NCBI RefSeq assembly: GCF_030162935.1
Contig: NZ_JASAUZ010000001.1
Coordinates: 186,001 to 250,000, forward strand
Direction of reading: 5' to 3'
DNA from: Comamonas halotolerans
GTDB taxonomy: Bacteria; Pseudomonadota; Gammaproteobacteria; Burkholderiales; Burkholderiaceae_C
Length of the DNA stretch: 64,000 nucleotides
This document shows, one piece after another, positions 41,977 through 55,452 of this stretch. Made by a program: the position numbers and the translations under genes. Under the pieces are notes generated by a model, which was not told the origin of the DNA, made no database searches, and saw nothing but the letters and a program-made list of their open reading frames with translations. Every line of letters starts with the position of its first letter. Position 1 is the stretch's first letter.

Positions 41977-42426
41977 TTATTGCTTGCCTGTGGATCCGTA
42001 GCCGCCCTCGCCGCGCTCCGACACGGCTTCAAACTCATCTACCACGTTGAAGGCGGGCTGCACCACAGGCACGATCACCAGCTGCGCCAGACGATCCATT
42101 GGCTGCAGGGTGAAAGCTGTTTGTGAACGGTTCCAGGCACTCACCATGAGCTGGCCCTGATAGTCCGAGTCGATCAGGCCGACCAGATTGCCCAGCACGA
42201 TACCGTGCTTGTGGCCCATGCCCGAGCGCGGCAGGATCATGGCTGCGTAGCCAGGATCTTTCAAATACATGGCCATCCCGGTTGGAATCAGCTGCCACTG
42301 ACCAGGCTCCAGCGTGACTGGTGCCTCAATACAGGCACGCAAATCCAGGCCTGCACTACCGGGCGTGGCGTAAGCGGGCATGTTCTCGCGCAAACGCGCG
42401 TCCAAAATCTTGATATCTACTTGCAT
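41977..42426 (-). CDS. dut: dUTP diphosphatase
   Basis: The 149-residue trimeric enzyme hydrolyses dUTP to dUMP and keeps uracil out of DNA. The five motifs are visible: [39 protein letters not shown] and the flexible C-terminal [13 protein letters not shown] 42426 starts at the family N-terminus ([12 protein letters not shown]); a longer frame upstream lacks support. It lies between two uncharacterised genes in the coaBC operon. Confidence 0.95.
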   Translation of the reverse strand: MQVDIKILDARLRENMPAYATPGSAGLDLRACIEAPVTLEPGQWQLIPTGMAMYLKDPGYAAMILPRSGMGHKHGIVLGNLVGLIDSDYQGQLMVSAWNRSQTAFTLQPMDRLAQLVIVPVVQPAFNVVDEFEAVSERGEGGYGSTGKQ

Positions 42427-42457
42427 GGACGGGGATGGTAAGGGGAGAGAAGCTCCT

Positions 42458-43009
42458 TCAAGATTTTCCGGCACCAGAAGCCGCACGCACTACTCGGATC
42501 AGATTGAATACCACCCAGCCAATGATGACTGCCGGCATCCAAGCTGGCGCAAAAAAGCCAGCCAAGGCAAAACCAGCGACCAGGAACAAGGCCGGCAAGG
42601 CATTGGACTTGGCCTTCTTTTTCGCACCGCCAGTGCCTTGCTCGATGCGACTTTTTTGATTAGCCGTTTTTTGTGCCTGCTGCTGCACTTTCGCTGCCTG
42701 GGCTTTGGCCTTGCGCTTCCAGCGCTCCATGGGAGTGTCGACGCTACCGGGCTGTGCCATGGGCACATTCACTGATGCAGCTGGCGACGCACTGCTGCCA
42801 CGTCCCCATTGGCTGTCGTTTGAACTGCGCGCCTTATCACCCAAAGCCTTCAGGCGCAGGCGTTCTTGCTCCTGCTCCGCCCAGAGCATCAACCCTTCCA
42901 CATAGCGGACATAGTCCCCATTGGGGGGGCCACTGAAGTCTTTGTAATTGGGCCTCGGAGCTGAGAACATACGCAGCTTGTTGGACTGTTTCAACGGTGC
43001 AAATGCCAT
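42458..43009 (-). CDS. Uncharacterised protein between coaBC and dut
   Basis: The 183-residue protein has no family I recognise. It has a soluble acidic N-terminus with [33 protein letters not shown], a Lys/Ala/Gln-rich coiled-coil-like stretch (about 95-135) and a C-terminal helical hairpin ([32 protein letters not shown]). It is co-directional with coaBC and dut, with gaps of 36 and 31 bases, so all three should be one operon. It may be a tail-anchored inner-membrane protein of Comamonadaceae. Confidence 0.65.
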   Translation of the reverse strand: MAFAPLKQSNKLRMFSAPRPNYKDFSGPPNGDYVRYVEGLMLWAEQEQERLRLKALGDKARSSNDSQWGRGSSASPAASVNVPMAQPGSVDTPMERWKRKAKAQAAKVQQQAQKTANQKSRIEQGTGGAKKKAKSNALPALFLVAGFALAGFFAPAWMPAVIIGWVVFNLIRVVRAASGAGKS

Positions 43010-43045
43010 CGCTCCCTCCGCTTTCCAGTTGTGTCTTTCGTGCTA

Positions 43046-46045
<3,000 letters not shown>

Positions 46046-46197
46046 TTTTCCAACTCACGGAAACAAGCCTTGAAAAAAGGAGCTGCCAGCGCTTGATAAT
46101 CAAGGTTTTCGGCACCAGCTAAAGCCGAAGTCTTTGAAATATAGGCGCTGCAGCTTCAGTTTTTGAAGCATGCCGGGCATGCCATAAAGGAAACACC

Positions 46198-47055
46198 ATG
46201 AAACTCTGCGGCTTTGACGTTGGTCTGGACAAGCGCTTTTTCCTGATTGCAGGCCCCTGCGTCGTCGAGTCTGAGCAACTGCAGATGGATGTGGCAGGCC
46301 AGCTCAAGGAAATCACTTCCGAACTTGGCATCAACTTTCTGTTCAAGAGCAGCTTTGACAAGGCCAACCGCTCCTCCGGCACCAGCTTCCGTGGCCCTGG
46401 CATGGAAAAGGGTCTGGAAATTCTGGCCAAGGTGCGCAAGGAAATTGGCGTACCTGTGCTGACCGATGTGCACACTGTTGAAGAAATCCCGCATGTAGCC
46501 GCTGTAGTAGACATGCTGCAGACCCCAGCATTTCTGTGCCGTCAAACGGATTTCATTCGCGCCGTCGCCCAGTGCGGCAAGCCCGTGAACATCAAGAAGG
46601 GGCAATTCCTGGCACCGCATGACATGAAGAATGTCATCGACAAGGCACGCGCCGCGGCCATTGAAGTGGGCCAGGATCCCGACATGTTCACCGCTTGCGA
46701 ACGCGGTGCCAGCTTTGGCTACAACAACTTGGTGAGCGACATGCGTTCGCTGGCCATCATGCGCGAAACGGGCGCACCCGTGGTGTTTGATGCCACGCAC
46801 AGCGTGCAGTTGCCCGGTGGCAATGGCACCTCCAGTGGAGGTATGCGTGAAATGGTGCCGGTGCTCTCCCGCGCGGCCGTGGCCGTCGGTGTGGCCGGCT
46901 TGTTCATGGAAACTCACCCCGATCCATGCAACGCCTTGAGCGACGGTCCCAACGCTGTTCCCCTCAAGCACATGAAGGCTTTGCTGGAGACTTTGGTGGC
47001 GCTGGACGATGTGACCAAGCGCAACGGTTTCCTTGAAAACAACTTTTCAGCCTAA
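46198..47055 (+). CDS. kdsA: 3-deoxy-8-phosphooctulonate synthase
   Basis: Condenses arabinose 5-phosphate with phosphoenolpyruvate to make KDO-8-phosphate for lipopolysaccharide. The 285-residue enzyme has [30 protein letters not shown] and GNGTSSGG motifs and belongs to the DAHP/KDO8P synthase fold. AAAGG precedes ATG 46198. It lies in the pyrG-kdsA-eno-ftsB cluster and is followed by an intrinsic terminator. Confidence 0.96.
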   Translation: MKLCGFDVGLDKRFFLIAGPCVVESEQLQMDVAGQLKEITSELGINFLFKSSFDKANRSSGTSFRGPGMEKGLEILAKVRKEIGVPVLTDVHTVEEIPHVAAVVDMLQTPAFLCRQTDFIRAVAQCGKPVNIKKGQFLAPHDMKNVIDKARAAAIEVGQDPDMFTACERGASFGYNNLVSDMRSLAIMRETGAPVVFDATHSVQLPGGNGTSSGGMREMVPVLSRAAVAVGVAGLFMETHPDPCNALSDGPNAVPLKHMKALLETLVALDDVTKRNGFLENNFSA

Positions 47056-47107
47056 GTTTGCGTAAGATGCGCACCGCGCGAACTGTGAATCCGCTTTCAT
47101 GCACGAT

Positions 47108-47134
47108 AAGCACGCTCCGTGGGGCGTGCTTTTT
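47108..47134 (+). terminator. Intrinsic terminator of kdsA
   Basis: AAGCACGCTCC / GGGCGTGCTT stem-loop with a GTG loop followed by TTTT, 53 bases after the kdsA stop; eno must have its own promoter in the 99 bases after it. Confidence 0.85.
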
Positions 47135-47224
47135 CACATGTTCGACAAGAATGTCTGGCAGATTCAGCCCACAATCACAGCAACTCTGCTGACGCTGCCC
47201 CCCAGTTTCAAAAAACCTTCATAG

Positions 47225-48520
<1,296 letters not shown>

Positions 48521-48541
48521 TCTCTAGGCTGCGGCCTTCAC

Positions 48542-48572
48542 AAAAACCGGGATCTCATCACCCCGGTTTTTT
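48542..48572 (+). terminator. Intrinsic terminator of eno
   Basis: AAAAACCGGG / CCCGGTTTTT stem followed by a T; it ends only 13 bases before the ftsB start codon. Confidence 0.88.
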
Positions 48573-48584
48573 CAAATCTCTGCC

Positions 48585-48860
48585 ATGGTTTCTCGCATCG
48601 TCACCGTCGTTTTGCTCTGCCTGCTGGCCATTACCCACGCTCAACTGTGGCTGGGCGCGGGCAGCATGGATCGTGTGGCCGAATTGCGCGGACAGATCAA
48701 TGAGTTGCACGCCGCCAACGACGCTGCGCGCAAGGAAAATGAACGCTTGGCCTCCGAGGTCAATGATTTGCGTGAAGGCAAAGACACGGTGCAGGAAAAA
48801 GCACGCAGTGAACTGGGCATGGTCAAGCCCAATGAGATTTATGTGCAGATCATGCGCTAA
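48585..48860 (+). CDS. ftsB: Cell-division protein FtsB
   Basis: A 91-residue bitopic membrane protein: a short N-terminus, one helix (VTVVLLCLLAITHAQLWLG), then a periplasmic coiled coil (LRGQINELHAANDAARKENERL) ending GMVKPNEIYVQ. FtsB forms the FtsQLB divisome complex that activates septal synthesis. Size and placement after eno are as in E. coli and other betaproteobacteria. The start lies just beyond the eno terminator and has no clear Shine-Dalgarno sequence, so read-through or a promoter inside the terminator region is needed. Confidence 0.92.
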   Translation: MVSRIVTVVLLCLLAITHAQLWLGAGSMDRVAELRGQINELHAANDAARKENERLASEVNDLREGKDTVQEKARSELGMVKPNEIYVQIMR

Positions 48861-48914
48861 GCCGTAGCGACTGGCTACAGCGCCAACACTCAACGCCACC
48901 CACCTTCTGCGCCC

Positions 48915-49340
48915 ATGCGCAACACCATCGCTTCACGCTCCCGCTTGCTTCTCTGCGCCAGTGCCGCACATTGTGCGCAGGTCTTGCAAGCCGCAGCAGC
49001 AACGCGAGTGCACCTGCATGAGCTGCAGCCCTGCACGCGATGGCCTGCGGCTACAGACAGCGATATCTTGCTGTTATGGGCCTTGCTACCCGAAGGTAGC
49101 CACACCACAGCAACCCATGCCCTGGAGACGCAGTGGCGCAGCTTGGTGCAACAAGGCAGTCACCATTTCACCGTCCAGATGCTCTACGGCAGCGCAACCC
49201 AGCAAGCCACACAGCTGGCGCCGTGGATTGCACGGAGTTCCTCCAGTGAAGTGGCACGAAATGCAGATGCCAGCTGCTGGGAGTGCCTGGATGCCGCCAG
49301 TGAACTAAAGCTTTTCCAACATTTGCTTACGCGCCGCTGA
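48915..49340 (+). CDS. Uncharacterised protein, 141 residues
   Basis: I recognise no family. The protein is rich in Ala, Gln, Thr and His with five cysteines, including CWEC near the C-terminus, and no signal peptide or helix long enough to span a membrane. It has an alpha/beta look (SDILLLWALLPEG, HHFTVQMLYGSATQQATQLAPWI). It starts 54 bases after ftsB on the same strand and may be co-transcribed. A nucleotide-binding or redox role cannot be shown. Confidence 0.5.
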   Translation: MRNTIASRSRLLLCASAAHCAQVLQAAAATRVHLHELQPCTRWPAATDSDILLLWALLPEGSHTTATHALETQWRSLVQQGSHHFTVQMLYGSATQQATQLAPWIARSSSSEVARNADASCWECLDAASELKLFQHLLTRR

Positions 49341-49407
49341 CAAAGCATCCGTCAACGAGGCAGTAGAAGCCCTCTTTTGAAAAAATTCGCAACGAACCCG
49401 CAATTGC

Positions 49408-50400
49408 TTATTGAACCGAAGAAGAGCCTGGCGCCTGGCTGGGCATATCAGCAAACAGCTGGCCTGCATCTACGGCATCGAAACGATATTGCGCACCGCA
49501 GTAGTCACAACCCACCTCCACGCAACCCTGCTCTTGCACCACATGCTCGACTTCTTGCTGCCCCAGGTTACGCAGCATGCCTTCGACCCGATCACGGCTG
49601 CAAGTGCAGGCAAAGTGCGGGCCATTATCTCCATCTTGAGGGACAAAACGCAGCAGTTTCTCCTCCCAGAAAAGACGACGCAAGATGGTGTCCACATCCA
49701 GCGTCAGCAGCTCATCACGTTTCAAGCTGGCAGCCAGTGTGGCAATGCGGTTGTACTCTTCGTTTTCACCGATGCGGTCGCTTTCATCCAGCGCGCTTTC
49801 TGTGGCACCCGCCAAGTTATCCTGGCCTTTGAGTGGCATGCGCTGGATCATCAACCCCGCAGCCACTTCATCATTGGCAGCCAGCACGATGCATGTGTCG
49901 AGTTGCTCGGATTGGCGCATATAGTGCTGAAGAACTTCAGAGATTTTCCCCAGCGGCTCGCCCTCTTCATTGTTCAACGGCACCACACCTTGGTACGGCT
50001 GTTGACCAGGCAAACGGTCTTTGGGATCCAGAGTGATGGCACAGCGACCTGCACCATTCACATTCACAAGATCCGCCAACGAGGCGCTATCTGCCACATC
50101 ACCGTTGACCGAGGCAGTAGCACGCAGGGCCAGGTCAGACTGCACCTCAGCGACGGCCACTTTCACGGGGCCTTCTCCAAAAATCTGAAATACCAACGCG
50201 CCATTGAACTTGATGTTGGACTGCATCAGCACACTGGCAGCAGTCATCTCTCCCAATAACTCGCGCACTGCCAGCGGGTAAGCGCCAGTGTCAGTGTTGC
50301 TAGCTCGACGCTGAAGAATATCTTTCCAGGCATCCGTCAAGCGAACAATCATGCCGCGCACGGGCAGGCCATCAAAGAGAAATTTGTGAAGTTCAGACAC
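49408..50400 (-). CDS. hslO: Redox-regulated chaperone Hsp33
   Basis: A 330-residue holdase activated by oxidation of a zinc-binding tetracysteine centre. The zinc cysteines are visible: CTC in FACTCSRD and CDYC in VGCDYCGAQYRF. The N-terminal SELHKFLFDGLPVRGMIV fits GTG 50400; a TTG at 50415 is possible but leaves a non-homologous start. The protein is longer than E. coli Hsp33 (292). It is co-directional with the gamma carbonic anhydrase gene, 40 bases downstream of it. Confidence 0.93.
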   Translation of the reverse strand: MSELHKFLFDGLPVRGMIVRLTDAWKDILQRRASNTDTGAYPLAVRELLGEMTAASVLMQSNIKFNGALVFQIFGEGPVKVAVAEVQSDLALRATASVNGDVADSASLADLVNVNGAGRCAITLDPKDRLPGQQPYQGVVPLNNEEGEPLGKISEVLQHYMRQSEQLDTCIVLAANDEVAAGLMIQRMPLKGQDNLAGATESALDESDRIGENEEYNRIATLAASLKRDELLTLDVDTILRRLFWEEKLLRFVPQDGDNGPHFACTCSRDRVEGMLRNLGQQEVEHVVQEQGCVEVGCDYCGAQYRFDAVDAGQLFADMPSQAPGSSSVQ

Positions 50401-50440
50401 GCGTGTGTATCCCAATCAGTGATTGCTAATGGCAGGCGTA

Positions 50441-50968
50441 TTAAGCCAGCTTGCGCAGACCCGCTCTGAAGCGGCGCGCGTTATCGATATAGTGCTGCGC
50501 ACTGGTGCGCAAGCTTTGCATTTGCTCAGCAGACAGTTGCTTGACCGCACGAGCCGGACTACCGAGGATCATGGATCCATCCGGGAACTCCTTGCCTTCA
50601 GTCACCAGCGCGCCTGCGCCCACCAAGCAGTTTTTGCCAATTTTCGCCCCGTTCAGCACAATGGCACCGATGCCGATCAATGTTTCGTCCCCAATCGTGC
50701 ACCCATGCAGCATGACTTGATGACCAACAGTGACATGTCGGCCAATGACCAAAGGCATGCCCAGATCAGCATGTAAAACGCTGGCATCTTGCACATTCGA
50801 TCCTTCGCCAATGGTGATGGTGGATGTATCTCCGCGTACCACGGTGCCAAACCAGATACTGGCATCAGCAGCGACGCTGACCTCTCCCATCACCTGGGCA
50901 CTGTCTGCCACCCAGGCACTGTCTGCAATCTGCGGAGCTACTCCATCCAATTCATATACAGCCATCAT
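50441..50968 (-). CDS. Gamma-class carbonic anhydrase family protein (YrdA-like)
   Basis: The 175-residue protein is a left-handed beta-helix built from hexapeptide repeats (VADSAQVMGEVSVAADASIW and onward), with the metal-binding histidines in ASVLHADLG and VTVGHQVMLHG. It matches YrdA/PaaY-type gamma carbonic anhydrase homologues, whose activity varies. It is upstream of hslO on the same strand and probably co-transcribed. GGAG precedes two adjacent ATG codons; the first is used here. Confidence 0.9.
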   Translation of the reverse strand: MMAVYELDGVAPQIADSAWVADSAQVMGEVSVAADASIWFGTVVRGDTSTITIGEGSNVQDASVLHADLGMPLVIGRHVTVGHQVMLHGCTIGDETLIGIGAIVLNGAKIGKNCLVGAGALVTEGKEFPDGSMILGSPARAVKQLSAEQMQSLRTSAQHYIDNARRFRAGLRKLA

Positions 50969-51010
50969 GTCTCCTCATTTTTGTGCTTTCAGGAAAATAC
51001 AATTGTAGGT

Positions 51011-51811
51011 ATGGAGCTTCGACAACGCGCCCTTGAGGTTTTGTGCCTCTGCGACCCTATTGCAAAAGCTGTCGCTGCCATGCAAATGCATGCCCAGGCG
51101 TCACAGTGGACGATTGCCGAGCAGGCACCGCTGCTGCCCTCTACAGCCACCCTGCCCGGACATCCAGAGCGCCCTCCACTGCTGCGCCACACGGAAGTAG
51201 CACGCCGCTCTCCTGCCACAGCAGAAGGACGCATCATCCTGATGCACGCAATCGCGCACATTGAGTTCAATGCCATCAACCTGGCCTTGGATGCCATCTG
51301 GCGCTTTGACCAAATGCCACAGCAGTATTACCTGGACTGGCTGCAAGTGGCTGGAGAGGAAGGCAAGCATTTCTTGCTCATCCGTGATTGGCTGCAAGCA
51401 CAGGGCCACGACTACGGCGACTTCCCTGCCCACCAGGGACTGTGGACAATGTGTGAAAAAACCGCTGCAGACGCAACGGCGCGCATGGCGCTGGTACCGC
51501 GCACTTTAGAGGCACGCGGTCTCGATGCCACACCACAGATTCAAGCCAAGCTACGCCAGGTGGGCACACCCGATGCCCTGGCAGCAACGGATATTCTGGA
51601 CATCATCTTGCGTGAGGAAGTCGGGCACGTGGCGATAGGTAACCACTGGTATCGTTTCTTATGCCAGCGCAATAGTTTGGACCCTCATTCACACTACACT
51701 GCGTTAGTCCGACACTATGAGGCACCGCGCCCGCGTCCTCCTTTCAACACTCAGGCCCGCCAAGCAGCGGGATTTACCGAAGAAGAAATAGCCTGGCTGG
51801 AGCAACATTAG
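51011..51811 (+). CDS. DUF455 ferritin-like protein
   Basis: A 266-residue helical protein with a di-iron-type pattern: an EGRIILMHAIAHIEFNAINLAL helix, EEGKHFLLI, and ILREEVGHVAIGNHW, giving Glu and His ligands spaced as in ferritin-like enzymes. DUF455 proteins are uncharacterised or linked to rubrerythrin-like functions. ATG 51011 fits; it is divergent from the carbonic anhydrase homologue across 42 bases. The N-terminal part (HPERPPLLRHTEVARRS) is typical of the family. Confidence 0.88.
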   Translation: MELRQRALEVLCLCDPIAKAVAAMQMHAQASQWTIAEQAPLLPSTATLPGHPERPPLLRHTEVARRSPATAEGRIILMHAIAHIEFNAINLALDAIWRFDQMPQQYYLDWLQVAGEEGKHFLLIRDWLQAQGHDYGDFPAHQGLWTMCEKTAADATARMALVPRTLEARGLDATPQIQAKLRQVGTPDALAATDILDIILREEVGHVAIGNHWYRFLCQRNSLDPHSHYTALVRHYEAPRPRPPFNTQARQAAGFTEEEIAWLEQH

Positions 51812-51858
51812 CAGCAGCCTGACCACACAACCGCCCCTCCGCCACCACTTTTGCAGAC

Positions 51859-53136
51859 ATGTCCGCTCTCACATCCTCTTCGACCTCCACCACTGCCAGC
51901 GCCAGCAACTCGGGCTCTTCCATGATTGCACGTCAGGCCATTGTGAATGTCGACAAGACGGTGATTGGGTATGAGCTGTTCAATCGTTCACGCGCACCCG
52001 CAGAGCACACTGCTGCGACCGATGTTCTTCTCATGTTTACTGCACTCTCGCATGCAGGCCGGGAAGACTTGGTGGGCACCAAGCTGCTGTTTGTAAACAG
52101 CACGCACGAAAGCTTGGCTGGAGGACATTTGGAGCTGCTCAATCCAGAAAAAGTTGTTCTGGAAGTGGAGCCTCTGGGCCATGTTGCAGCTTCGGAAGCC
52201 GTTGCACGCCTGCCCATCCTGCGTGCATTGCGTGAGCGTGGATTCAAGCTTTCGTTCAACCACACGGTGCTGGAATCAGCCTACTCCACATGGTTACCGC
52301 TGGCCGACTACATCAAGCTGGACTTGAACGTGCTGCGACCTGAGCAATTGGCCGTCTTGGTCAGCTATGCAACCCGCCATAGCAAAGCGCAGCTCATTGC
52401 AACCAAAATTGAAACCCAGGAGCAATTCGATCTGCTTAAAAGCATTGGTGTTTCGCTGTTTCAGGGGTACTGGTTTTCACGCCCCTCAGTCGTGGAGGCC
52501 AAACTTCTTGCCCCCAATCAAGTCAGCATCATCCAGCTCATCAACTTGCTGCGCCGCCAAGCCAGCACTGATGAAATCGAAGAGGTTCTCAAAAAGGATG
52601 CAGGGTTGGCTTTCAACCTGATGCGCCTGATCAACTCCGCAGGATTCACACATGCCAGGGAGATAACCTCCTTTCGCCAAGCCGTCATGATCATGGGCTT
52701 GAAGAAGCTCTTTCGCTGGGCTGCTCTGCTGCTCACGGCCTCCAGATACGGCAACACCAGCCCCACCATTGGCCACACTGCCGTGATTCGCGGCCGTTTG
52801 ATGGAACTCCTGGCCCTGGAATTTCTGAGCGAAGATGAGGCAGAGCAAGCTTTTGTGGTGGGAATTTTCTCCTTGCTTGATGTCATGCTCAGCATCCCCA
52901 TGCGAGATGCGTTGCAATTGATCAATCTGCCTGATACTGTGCGCCAAGCCTTGCTGGAACGCAAAGGCGTTTTCGGTCAGTTGCTGCAACTGGCTCAAGC
53001 TTGTGAAAGCAGCAACGACGAAGCCTTTGACCTGGCAGCAACAGCGCTGCAACTGAGTAACCAGCAAGTCAACTGGGCACACTTGCAGGCACTCGCCTGG
53101 TGTGATCAAGTCACCGAAGAGTTCCACCAAGCCTAG
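51859..53136 (+). CDS. EAL-HDOD domain protein, EAL apparently degenerate
   Basis: The 425-residue protein joins an EAL-type N-terminal domain (about 24-225) to a HDOD domain (about 225-420), as in YuxH-type proteins. The EAL signature is YELFNR rather than EALLR and the DDFG motif expected near LKLSF is replaced by FNHTVLE; residues for c-di-GMP hydrolysis therefore look lost, although DYIKLDL is retained. The HDOD part includes RLINSAGFTHAREITSFRQAVMIMGLKKLFRWAALL. The start ATG 51859 adds a Ser/Thr-rich linker. It probably acts as a signalling adaptor rather than an enzyme. Confidence 0.85.
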   Translation: MSALTSSSTSTTASASNSGSSMIARQAIVNVDKTVIGYELFNRSRAPAEHTAATDVLLMFTALSHAGREDLVGTKLLFVNSTHESLAGGHLELLNPEKVVLEVEPLGHVAASEAVARLPILRALRERGFKLSFNHTVLESAYSTWLPLADYIKLDLNVLRPEQLAVLVSYATRHSKAQLIATKIETQEQFDLLKSIGVSLFQGYWFSRPSVVEAKLLAPNQVSIIQLINLLRRQASTDEIEEVLKKDAGLAFNLMRLINSAGFTHAREITSFRQAVMIMGLKKLFRWAALLLTASRYGNTSPTIGHTAVIRGRLMELLALEFLSEDEAEQAFVVGIFSLLDVMLSIPMRDALQLINLPDTVRQALLERKGVFGQLLQLAQACESSNDEAFDLAATALQLSNQQVNWAHLQALAWCDQVTEEFHQA

Positions 53137-53184
53137 CGCACACTCGTCATAGCCAGCCTTTGTCATGGACTCACACCCGAGCAC

Positions 53185-53424
53185 ATGACAGGAACACCAA
53201 ACGACCGGCCCCAAAACCTTGCTTCAAACACAGGTCTGGATGCGCCGCTGCCAGTGATGATGTTGCGCTATGGGAATGGTGATGAAGCGGCTTTCACGCA
53301 CAAAATGCCAATGCATTGCAATATCAGACCACCTACCAGGTGGGTGCTGAAGTCAGCGCATTGTGGCAAGGCCTGGTTCCGTGCCATGGATCTTAGAAAC
53401 GGCCTGCACGATATGGAAACATGA
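53185..53424 (+). pseudogene. Possible remnant of a sigma-70/ECF-type gene
   Basis: The frame reads MTGTPNDRPQNLAS, then LPVMMLRYGNGDEAAF, the usual N-terminal look of many sigma-70 family (ECF-like) proteins, but then runs into a non-matching tail and stops after 79 codons. Conserved regions 2 and 4 are missing. The rest of the 328-base gap between the EAL-HDOD and Bug-protein genes contains nothing else. The match is by eye on about 15 residues and may be coincidence. Confidence 0.3.
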
Positions 53425-53450
53425 AAAGAGCCACCTTACGGTGGCCCTTT
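53424..53450 (-). terminator. Intrinsic terminator of the first Bug-type gene
   Basis: GAGCCACC / GGTGGCCC stem (one mismatch) with a 4-base loop, flanked by A and T runs, lies just past the stop of the minus-strand Bug gene. Confidence 0.7.
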
Positions 53451-53464
53451 AATCAGTTCATACC

Positions 53465-54445
53465 TTACTTGGTCGACAGATTCGCAGCTTTGATGATGCG
53501 TGCGTTATTGGCCGATTCCTGGACAATCTGGTGCGCAAATGACTGGGCATCGCCACCTGTAGGCACGTTGTCAGATTTCTTCAGTTTTTCCTGGATATCC
53601 GGCATCGCCAATGCTTTGTTGAACTCATGATTCAAACGCTGCAACACAGCCTTCGGCGTTTTGGCGGGTGCAAAAATGCCGAACAATGATGTGGAGTTGG
53701 CTTCCGCAAAACCCAGTTCAGCCAGTGTGGGCACATTTGGCAGCGACTCCAGCCGCTGTGGTGCACCCACGGCAAGAGGTTTGAATTTGCCGGCCTGGAT
53801 ATGCTGCATGACCGTTGGGCCTGCATTGGTTGACAGCACCTCGTACTGAGCACCCAATGCATCATTCAACTGTTGACCACCGCCTTTGTAGGGAATGTGT
53901 GTGATATCCACATTTCCTTTGTACTTGATCTGCTCCAACACGATATGGCCCAGAGAGGCCAAGCCTGCTGTAGCCCAGCGTACCGTCCCAGGACTGCGCT
54001 GCGCTTCCTCCAGCAACTCCTTGAAGGTCTTGGAACGCTCTGCAGTTGTCGCCAAGATCAATACGGGCGAATACATCACACTCACTACCGGTGCCAGATC
54101 CTTTTGTGGATCGAAAGGCACGGCCCCCAGGTGCGGATTGAGCGCTACAGGGCTGATGGCAGAAAAACCAATGGTATAGCCATCTGGTACAGACTTCGCC
54201 ACAGCGTCCAGACCAATGGCACCTCCTGCACCAGCCTTGTTCTCCACCACAATGGGGGTTGCCAGTTGAACACTGAGCTTTTCTCCCAGCGCACGTGCAA
54301 CCACGTCGCTGACGCCACCTCCAGGATAGGCCACCACGATGCGGATAGGCTTGCTTGGCCACTGTGCAGCTTCAGCCCAAGAAAGCGAAGGTACTGCCGC
54401 TGACAACATTGCCGCAGCAACCAAACCTCGTCGCAAGGTATTCAT
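53465..54445 (-). CDS. Bug-family (TctC-type) periplasmic solute-binding protein
   Basis: The 326-residue protein has a signal peptide ending near SWAEA and the Bug pattern WPSKPIRIVVAYPGGGVSDVVAR, followed by a two-lobed binding fold with ENKAGAGGAIG and GYTIGFSAISP. Bug proteins bind carboxylates or other small molecules and are strongly expanded in Burkholderiales; many are orphans without TctAB transporters. No tctA or tctB gene is adjacent. It lies downstream of xerD on the same strand, 77 bases away, with its own terminator. Confidence 0.88.
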   Translation of the reverse strand: MNTLRRGLVAAAMLSAAVPSLSWAEAAQWPSKPIRIVVAYPGGGVSDVVARALGEKLSVQLATPIVVENKAGAGGAIGLDAVAKSVPDGYTIGFSAISPVALNPHLGAVPFDPQKDLAPVVSVMYSPVLILATTAERSKTFKELLEEAQRSPGTVRWATAGLASLGHIVLEQIKYKGNVDITHIPYKGGGQQLNDALGAQYEVLSTNAGPTVMQHIQAGKFKPLAVGAPQRLESLPNVPTLAELGFAEANSTSLFGIFAPAKTPKAVLQRLNHEFNKALAMPDIQEKLKKSDNVPTGGDAQSFAHQIVQESANNARIIKAANLSTK

Positions 54446-54522
54446 GATCGTTAGTACTGATTGACAAAGATAAATACATTTTGCATTAAAAATTAATTTA
54501 CCTTAATCAACATCAGAATTTC

Positions 54523-55437
54523 TTAGCCTCGAGGATGGTGTTGTGCATGCAGTTGCTGCAATCGCTCGCGCGCCACATGTGTGTAGATGGTGGTGGTTGA
54601 AATATCCGCATGTCCCAGCAACATTTGCACCACCCGCAAATCAGCGCCGTGATTGAGCAAATGCGTGGCAAAGGCATGACGCAAAGTATGTGGAGACAAC
54701 GGTGCCGAAATACCTGCGAGCAGCGCATATTTTTTCACCAGCACCCAGAACATGACGCGCGTCATGCCACTGCCGCGTTGTGTCACAAACAAATCGCGGC
54801 TCACTTGCCCCCCCAAAATGAGCGGGCGAGCATCCTGCAAATACCGCAGCAACCAGGTCTGCGCTTCCTCACCAAAGGGAACCAGACGCTCTTTGCGGCC
54901 TTTACCTTCTGTGCGCAAAACGCCCGATTTGATATCGAGTTGATGCACTTGCAATCCAACCAGCTCACTGACCCGCAAACCACTGGCATACATCAACTCC
55001 AGCATGGCCCGATCCCGCAACCCCAGCAGGGTTCGATCATCAGGAGCTTGCAACAGCGCCTCGACTTGTTCTTGACTTAGCGTATGCGGGACCCGCAGTG
55101 GACGTTTGGCCGCGAGCAAACGCACGGTGGGATCACTTTGCACCCGATTCTCACGCAGTGCCCAGTGATAAAAACGCCGCAACACACTCAAGCTGCGATT
55201 GCTGGAGACTGCTTTGACACCGAGCGCATGCCGCTGCTGAATAAAGGCCTGTAAATCAAGTTCTTGCGCTTGCAGCAATGAACAAACACTGCCAGAAGTC
55301 GCCAAAAACTGGGCGCAAGCCATGGCATCGCGCCGGTACGCCTGCAAGGTGTTCGCAGACAGACCATCTTCCAAAAACAGGGCCTCAATAAAGTCATCGA
55401 CAACCGTGACACTGGCCTGCAGTGCAGCATTATTCAT
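54523..55437 (-). CDS. xerD: Tyrosine recombinase XerD
   Basis: The 304-residue recombinase resolves chromosome dimers at dif with XerC. The N-terminal SAM-like domain (about 1-100) is followed by the catalytic domain with ASGLRVSEL (Arg), HTLRHAFATHLL (His-x-x-Arg), LGHADIS and the nucleophile in TTIYTHV. ATG 55437 gives the family length. Chromosomal XerD is the most likely identity, rather than an integron or phage integrase, because the residues match XerD and no mobile element is seen. Confidence 0.92.
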   Translation of the reverse strand: MNNAALQASVTVVDDFIEALFLEDGLSANTLQAYRRDAMACAQFLATSGSVCSLLQAQELDLQAFIQQRHALGVKAVSSNRSLSVLRRFYHWALRENRVQSDPTVRLLAAKRPLRVPHTLSQEQVEALLQAPDDRTLLGLRDRAMLELMYASGLRVSELVGLQVHQLDIKSGVLRTEGKGRKERLVPFGEEAQTWLLRYLQDARPLILGGQVSRDLFVTQRGSGMTRVMFWVLVKKYALLAGISAPLSPHTLRHAFATHLLNHGADLRVVQMLLGHADISTTTIYTHVARERLQQLHAQHHPRG

Positions 55438-55452
55438 GCACACATTGTGCGC

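Noticed and set aside
54523-55437. XerD as part of an integrated mobile element
   Set aside because: Its residues fit chromosomal XerD; no att repeats, tRNA or transposase are nearby.
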